NCBI GenBank assembly: GCA_025454185.1
Contig: JALOOY010000141.1
Coordinates: 1 to 8,197 of the forward strand
Length of the DNA stretch: 8,197 nucleotides
Origin: Thermodesulfobacteriota bacterium
GTDB taxonomy: Bacteria > Desulfobacterota > RBG-13-43-22
Direction: 5' to 3'
Part shown: positions 4,748-8,197 of the stretch, piece by piece
How the letters are laid out: each line of letters begins with the position of its first letter
Position numbering within the stretch: position 1 is the stretch's first letter
Program-made: the position numbers and the translations under genes
Notes under the pieces: model-generated
What the model saw: only the letters and a program-made list of their open reading frames with translations
What the model was told of the DNA's origin: nothing
The model's database searches: none

Positions 4748-7003
4748 CTATTTCTTCGCAAAAGCCGCGGCGAAGGGATTGTTGAAAAATTGTTCCTGCT
4801 TCTTGACTTCTTTTTCCGGCCGCCGCTCCGGCCGCTGCTTGTCCGTTTTCTTGGCCCCGCCGGCCTGCGCCGGGGAACCGTTTTTCAGGGAAAGAGAGAT
4901 CCGTTTCCGGGTCAGGTCTACGTCCAGCACCGTCACCATGACCCGCTGCTGCACCTTGACCACTTCGGCCGGATTTTTAACGAAGCGGTCGGCCATTTCA
5001 CTTACGTGAACCAGGCCGTCCTGATGGACGCCGATGTCCACAAAGGCCCCAAAGGCGGTCAGATTGGTGACCACGCCGGGCAGCTTCATCCCCGGCCGGA
5101 CATCCTCGATCTTCTCTACACCCTCGGCGAATTGAAAGGTCTCGAAACGTTCGCGGGGGTCACGGCCGGGTTTGGCCAATTCGGCCAGGATGTCCTGCAG
5201 TGTGGGCAGACCGGCCTGGTCCGAGACGTAGCGGTTGACGTCGATCCGGTGGCGTAAGTCCTCGTCACGCAGCAGGTCGGCTACCGCGCAACCCAGGTCC
5301 CGAGCCATGGCATCCACCAGGGGATAGGATTCCGGATGAACCGCGCTGCCGTCCAGGGGGTTCTCACCACTTCGAATGCGCAGAAACCCGGCGGCCTGCT
5401 CGAAGGCCTTGGGTCCCAGCCGGGGCACTTGCCTGAGCGCCTCCCGGGAACGGAAGGGGCCGTGGCTGTTCCGAAATTCCACGATCCCCTTGGCCAGTTG
5501 GGGCCCCAGCCCGGAAACATAGGTCAGCAGTTGTTTGCTGGCCGTGTTGACCTCCACCCCGACCCGGTTCACGCAGCTCACCACCACGTCGTCCAGGCCG
5601 CGTTTGAGGGCGCCGGGCTCCACGTCGTGCTGGTACTGGCCGACTCCGATCGATTTGGGGTCGATCTTGACCAACTCGGCCAGAGGGTCCAGCAGCCGGC
5701 GGCCGATGGAGACGCTCCCCCGGACGGTGACATCCTGGTCCGGGAATTCCTCCCGGGCTACCTCGGAGGCCGAATAGATGGAGGCGCCGCTCTCGTTGAC
5801 CATGATGATTGGAAGGTCCCGGGGCAGAGCCAGGCCGCGGACGAAGGCCTCGGTTTCCCGGCCGGCCGTCCCATTGCCGATGGCTACCGCCTCGAAGGCC
5901 CAGCGATCCAGTAATTCCCGCAGGCGATCGCCGGCCTGGGCGCTGCTTTTTTCCGACAAAAGATAAATCGTTTCGTGATGGAGGAGCTGGCCCTGCGAAT
6001 CGAGGCAGACCACCTTGCAGCCGGTTCGAAAACCCGGGTCGATGGCCAGAATCCGTTTTTCACCCAGAGGCGAGGCCAGCAGCAGTTGGCGCAGGTTTTC
6101 GGCAAAGACCCGGATGGCCTCCTCATCGGCCCTCTTTTTCGTCTCCAGACGGACCTCGGTCTCCATGGCCGGTGAAAGAAGTCGTTTGTACCCGTCGTGG
6201 ACGGCCAGTTGTACCTGACGGGAGGCCGGCCCGGCGCCTTTGACAAAAAGGGCATCCAGCAGCTCCAGAGCCCCCTCTTCGGGCGGAAGGACCCGCAGGA
6301 TCAGAAAACCTTCCTTTTCGCCCCGGCGCAGGGCCAGTATCCGATGGGAGGGTGCGGCGGTCACGGGCTCTTCCCAGTCGAAATAATCCCGGTATTTGCT
6401 TCCTTCCTGCTCCTTGCCGGTGATGATTTTTGACCGGAAAACGGCTTGATGGGCAAAGTAATCCCGCATTCGGGCCCGGGCGGTTTCCTCTTCGCTGATC
6501 CATTCGGCGATGATGTCCCGGGCCCCGGCCAGGGCCTGTTCGGCGGATTCCACGCCCTTTTCGGGATCCACAAAGGCGTCCGCCGCGGCCTCGGGATCCA
6601 GATCTCCCTGCTCGAAGAGGCGGCGGGCCAGGGGCTCCAGTCCTTTTTCCCGGGCGATGGTGGCCCGGGTCCGCCGCTTGGGCCGAAAGGGCAGATAGAG
6701 GTCTTCCAGAACGGCCAAGGTCTCGGCGGCTTGCATTTTTTCCTGCAGCTCTTCGGTAAGCTGGCCCCGCTCTTCCATGGCCTTGAGGATGGAATCCCGG
6801 CGCTGGTCCAGTTCCAGCAACTGTTCCATTCTATCCCGTACCGCGGTGACGGCCACCTCGTCCAGCGATCCGGTGGCTTCCTTGCGATAGCGGGCAATAA
6901 AGGGAACCGTAGCCCCCCCGCCCAGGAGCTCGGCCGTGGCCCGAACCTGCCCGGGGGACAAAGCCAGTTCCCCGGAGATTTTTAAAAGATGCGTTTCATT
7001 CAT
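4748..7003 (-). CDS. tex: Transcription accessory protein Tex
   Basis: This cytosolic nucleic-acid-binding protein has 751 aa, close to the usual 720-780 of the family, and appears complete. The N-terminal Tex region (about 1-200) has the family stretches VPFIARYRKEATG (33-45) and LEDLYLPFRPKRRTRA (99-114). A YqgF/RuvX-like RNase-H fold begins at RILAIDPGFRTGC (317-329). The block VGQYQHDV (454-461) and helix-hairpin-helix motifs from about 484 to 560 (EVNTAS, SGLGPQLAKGIVEFR) follow. An S1 RNA-binding domain covers about 637-708 (GVVTNLTAFGAFVDIG, DGLVHVSEM). The last ~40 residues are a charged, Lys- and Gln-rich tail. The family is linked to transcription and RNA handling; its exact reaction is not settled. 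No Shine-Dalgarno is visible before the ATG, and a MITE-like repeat lies only 60 bases upstream, so the promoter must lie in or very near that element. Confidence 0.97.
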   Translation of the reverse strand: MNETHLLKISGELALSPGQVRATAELLGGGATVPFIARYRKEATGSLDEVAVTAVRDRMEQLLELDQRRDSILKAMEERGQLTEELQEKMQAAETLAVLEDLYLPFRPKRRTRATIAREKGLEPLARRLFEQGDLDPEAAADAFVDPEKGVESAEQALAGARDIIAEWISEEETARARMRDYFAHQAVFRSKIITGKEQEGSKYRDYFDWEEPVTAAPSHRILALRRGEKEGFLILRVLPPEEGALELLDALFVKGAGPASRQVQLAVHDGYKRLLSPAMETEVRLETKKRADEEAIRVFAENLRQLLLASPLGEKRILAIDPGFRTGCKVVCLDSQGQLLHHETIYLLSEKSSAQAGDRLRELLDRWAFEAVAIGNGTAGRETEAFVRGLALPRDLPIIMVNESGASIYSASEVAREEFPDQDVTVRGSVSIGRRLLDPLAELVKIDPKSIGVGQYQHDVEPGALKRGLDDVVVSCVNRVGVEVNTASKQLLTYVSGLGPQLAKGIVEFRNSHGPFRSREALRQVPRLGPKAFEQAAGFLRIRSGENPLDGSAVHPESYPLVDAMARDLGCAVADLLRDEDLRHRIDVNRYVSDQAGLPTLQDILAELAKPGRDPRERFETFQFAEGVEKIEDVRPGMKLPGVVTNLTAFGAFVDIGVHQDGLVHVSEMADRFVKNPAEVVKVQQRVMVTVLDVDLTRKRISLSLKNGSPAQAGGAKKTDKQRPERRPEKEVKKQEQFFNNPFAAAFAKK

Positions 7004-7063
7004 GATGCAATATTTTATTGAATTGAGGGTGATAATGATTCTGGTCTTCTTGGAAAATGTCTA

Positions 7064-7250
7064 TTCACCGCAAAGACGCGAAGAACGCAAAGAACAACAT
7101 TCTATATTGGCGAAAAAACCGCCGGAATAAACCCGCTCAATGCCCCGTGAACGTCAACCCGCCGGAGGCGGCTGGTACTTTCATAAAATCGGCTTCTGCC
7201 GATTTTATGAAAAATTAAATCCTTAGCGTCCTTTGCGCCTTTGCGGTGAA
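7064..7250. mobile_element. MITE-like element with ~30-bp imperfect terminal inverted repeats
   Basis: The left end (7064-7093, beginning TTCACCGCAAAGACGCGAAG) and the reverse complement of the right end (7221-7250, beginning TTCACCGCAAAGGCGCAAAG) agree at 25 of 30 positions. The 187-bp unit has no reading frame. It contains a GC-rich mini-palindrome (CCGCC 7159-7163, GGCGG 7167-7171) and a perfect 15-bp hairpin (7179-7212). The internally periodic motif (CGCAAAGacGCaAAG) resembles dispersed intergenic repeats that I recall from many proteobacterial and environmental genomes. Size, noncoding content and inverted ends fit a non-autonomous element or a REP-like structured repeat. No target-site duplication is evident. 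It lies between tex and the ketoacyl synthase gene. Confidence 0.65.
7179..7212. repeat. Perfect 15-bp hairpin inside the MITE-like element
   Basis: TTTCATAAAATCGGC (7179-7193) and its exact reverse complement (7198-7212) are separated by the four-base loop TTCT. The hairpin is 88 bases past the stop of the ketoacyl synthase gene on the - strand, so it could block or terminate read-through into tex. However, the - strand sequence after it is GC-rich, not a T-run, so a standard intrinsic terminator is not established. Confidence 0.75.
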
Positions 7251-7299
7251 AAAGATTTCGATAAGGTTAAAATGTTACAGAGTTCCTAATTTGCACTAA

Positions 7300-8197
7300 T
7301 CAGGGCATCCGGTAAACCAGGGCGTTGATGTTCATACCGGCGCCCACCGAGGCGAAGACCACCAGGTCATTCGAATCCAGCCGCTGATTTTCCACCCGGC
7401 CGCGCAGGATCAGGTCCAGCAGGGTCGGCAGGGTGGCTACGGAACTGTTACCCAGCCAGGCGATGGTCATGGGCATGATGTCTTCCGGGATGTCCTTGAT
7501 CTCATAGAGCTTGAAGAGCCGTTTCAGGATAGCCTCGTCCATCTTTTGATTGGCCTGGTGGATCAGTATTTTATTGATGTCCCGCAGGGTAAAGCCGCCC
7601 CGATCGAGGCAGCGCCTGATCGCTTCCGGCACATGCTTCAGGGCGTACTTGTAAATATCGTGGCCGTGCATCTTGATGAAGATCCGATTCCCGAAGGCGC
7701 TGGGATGGTTGGAGGGTCCATACCACAACAAATGGGCCTCCTCGTAGGTATCCGAACGGGCCACGTGAGTCAGGATGCCCGCCTCCCGGTCGGTGGCCTC
7801 CACCAGTACAGCCCCGGCGCCGTCGGAATAGATCATGCTGTCCATGTCATGGGGATCGGAAACCCGGGAGAGGGTCTCGGCCCCGATGACCAGTATCTTC
7901 TGGGCCTCCCCGCATTTGATGTAGGTATCGGCCAGGATCAGGGCCTGGAGCCAGCCGGGGCAACCGAAGGGGAGATCGAAGGCCACGGTATAAGGGTTTT
8001 TAATGCGTAATTTATGTTTCACCCGGGCGGCCAGGGAAGGGACCTGGTCTCCCTGGGGATTGTCGAAGCGCACGTCGCCGAAATTATGCCCCACGATGAT
8101 ATAATCCAAGGTTTCGCGGTCGAAACACTCCAGGGCCTGTTCGGCCGCCAGAAAGGCGATGTCCGAGGTGTTGAGATCGTCGGTCACATAGCGCCTT
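7300..8197 (-). CDS. 3-oxoacyl-ACP synthase III (FabH/KAS III-like), 5' end beyond the window
   Basis: This is a condensing enzyme of the thiolase superfamily, which joins an acyl-CoA or acyl-ACP to malonyl-ACP. Numbering from the GTG at 8187, the catalytic Cys is C76 (FGCPGW), the His is H210 (IHQAN) and the Asn is N247 (GNSS), so the full Cys-His-Asn triad is present. The C-terminal SVGAGMNINALVYR closes the fold. The GTG is not the true start: the frame runs on upstream as RRY, giving the RRYVTDD seen after the GI-x-ER motif of FabH proteins, so about 45-60 N-terminal residues lie off the right edge. The His-to-Asn gap is 37 residues against 30 in E. coli FabH, and HNFGDV and FGCPGW are unlike housekeeping FabH. 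They recall the DarB-like KAS III group of Bacteroidetes, so a specialised lipid or polyketide role is possible. Substrate is unknown. Confidence 0.92.
   Translation of the reverse strand, partial: RRYVTDDLNTSDIAFLAAEQALECFDRETLDYIIVGHNFGDVRFDNPQGDQVPSLAARVKHKLRIKNPYTVAFDLPFGCPGWLQALILADTYIKCGEAQKILVIGAETLSRVSDPHDMDSMIYSDGAGAVLVEATDREAGILTHVARSDTYEEAHLLWYGPSNHPSAFGNRIFIKMHGHDIYKYALKHVPEAIRRCLDRGGFTLRDINKILIHQANQKMDEAILKRLFKLYEIKDIPEDIMPMTIAWLGNSSVATLPTLLDLILRGRVENQRLDSNDLVVFASVGAGMNINALVYRMP

Noticed and set aside
7027..7042. Fur-box-like sequence (TGATAATGATT) upstream of tex
   Set aside because: Only one half-site matches; the second half breaks down after ATT. Tex is not a typical iron-regulated gene.

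Overview
The window looks like a bacterial chromosome segment, GC-rich inside genes and AT-rich between them. The gene families and the scattered palindromic repeat resemble Desulfobacterota (former Deltaproteobacteria) or a neighbouring phylum. That placement is an impression from protein style, not a proof. No rRNA, tRNA, CRISPR array or complete insertion sequence was seen.

Left part (1-1591): an apparently gene-less lead-in is followed on the + strand by a two-gene unit. The first gene encodes a 270-aa protein with the residue pattern of a pol-beta-type nucleotidyltransferase fold. The second, overlapping it by 17 bp, encodes a 65-aa very acidic protein with a strong ribosome binding site. 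I recognise neither as a characterised system. This pair is the best candidate in the window for something undescribed. A 325-bp gene-less stretch with an imperfect stem-loop follows.

Centre (1592-4485): on the - strand, a SulP-family anion transporter with a C-terminal STAS domain is followed by a tandem-domain universal stress protein. The two genes share an ATGA overlap, so they form one translationally coupled unit (anion uptake plus a putative stress or nucleotide-sensing partner). The transporter's upstream region carries a 9-bp tandem repeat.

Scar (4415-4732): on the + strand lies the wreck of a phd-vapC toxin-antitoxin operon. Its promoter-like region and Shine-Dalgarno survive. The antitoxin start is interrupted by two in-frame stops. 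An internal deletion joins it to the last ~40 codons of a PIN-domain toxin.

Right part (4748-8197): on the - strand are a complete tex gene (RNA-binding transcription accessory protein) and, at the window edge, a ketoacyl-ACP synthase III-type gene lacking only its first codons. Between them sits a 187-bp MITE-like element with ~30-bp imperfect terminal inverted repeats (25/30 identical) and an internal perfect 15-bp hairpin.
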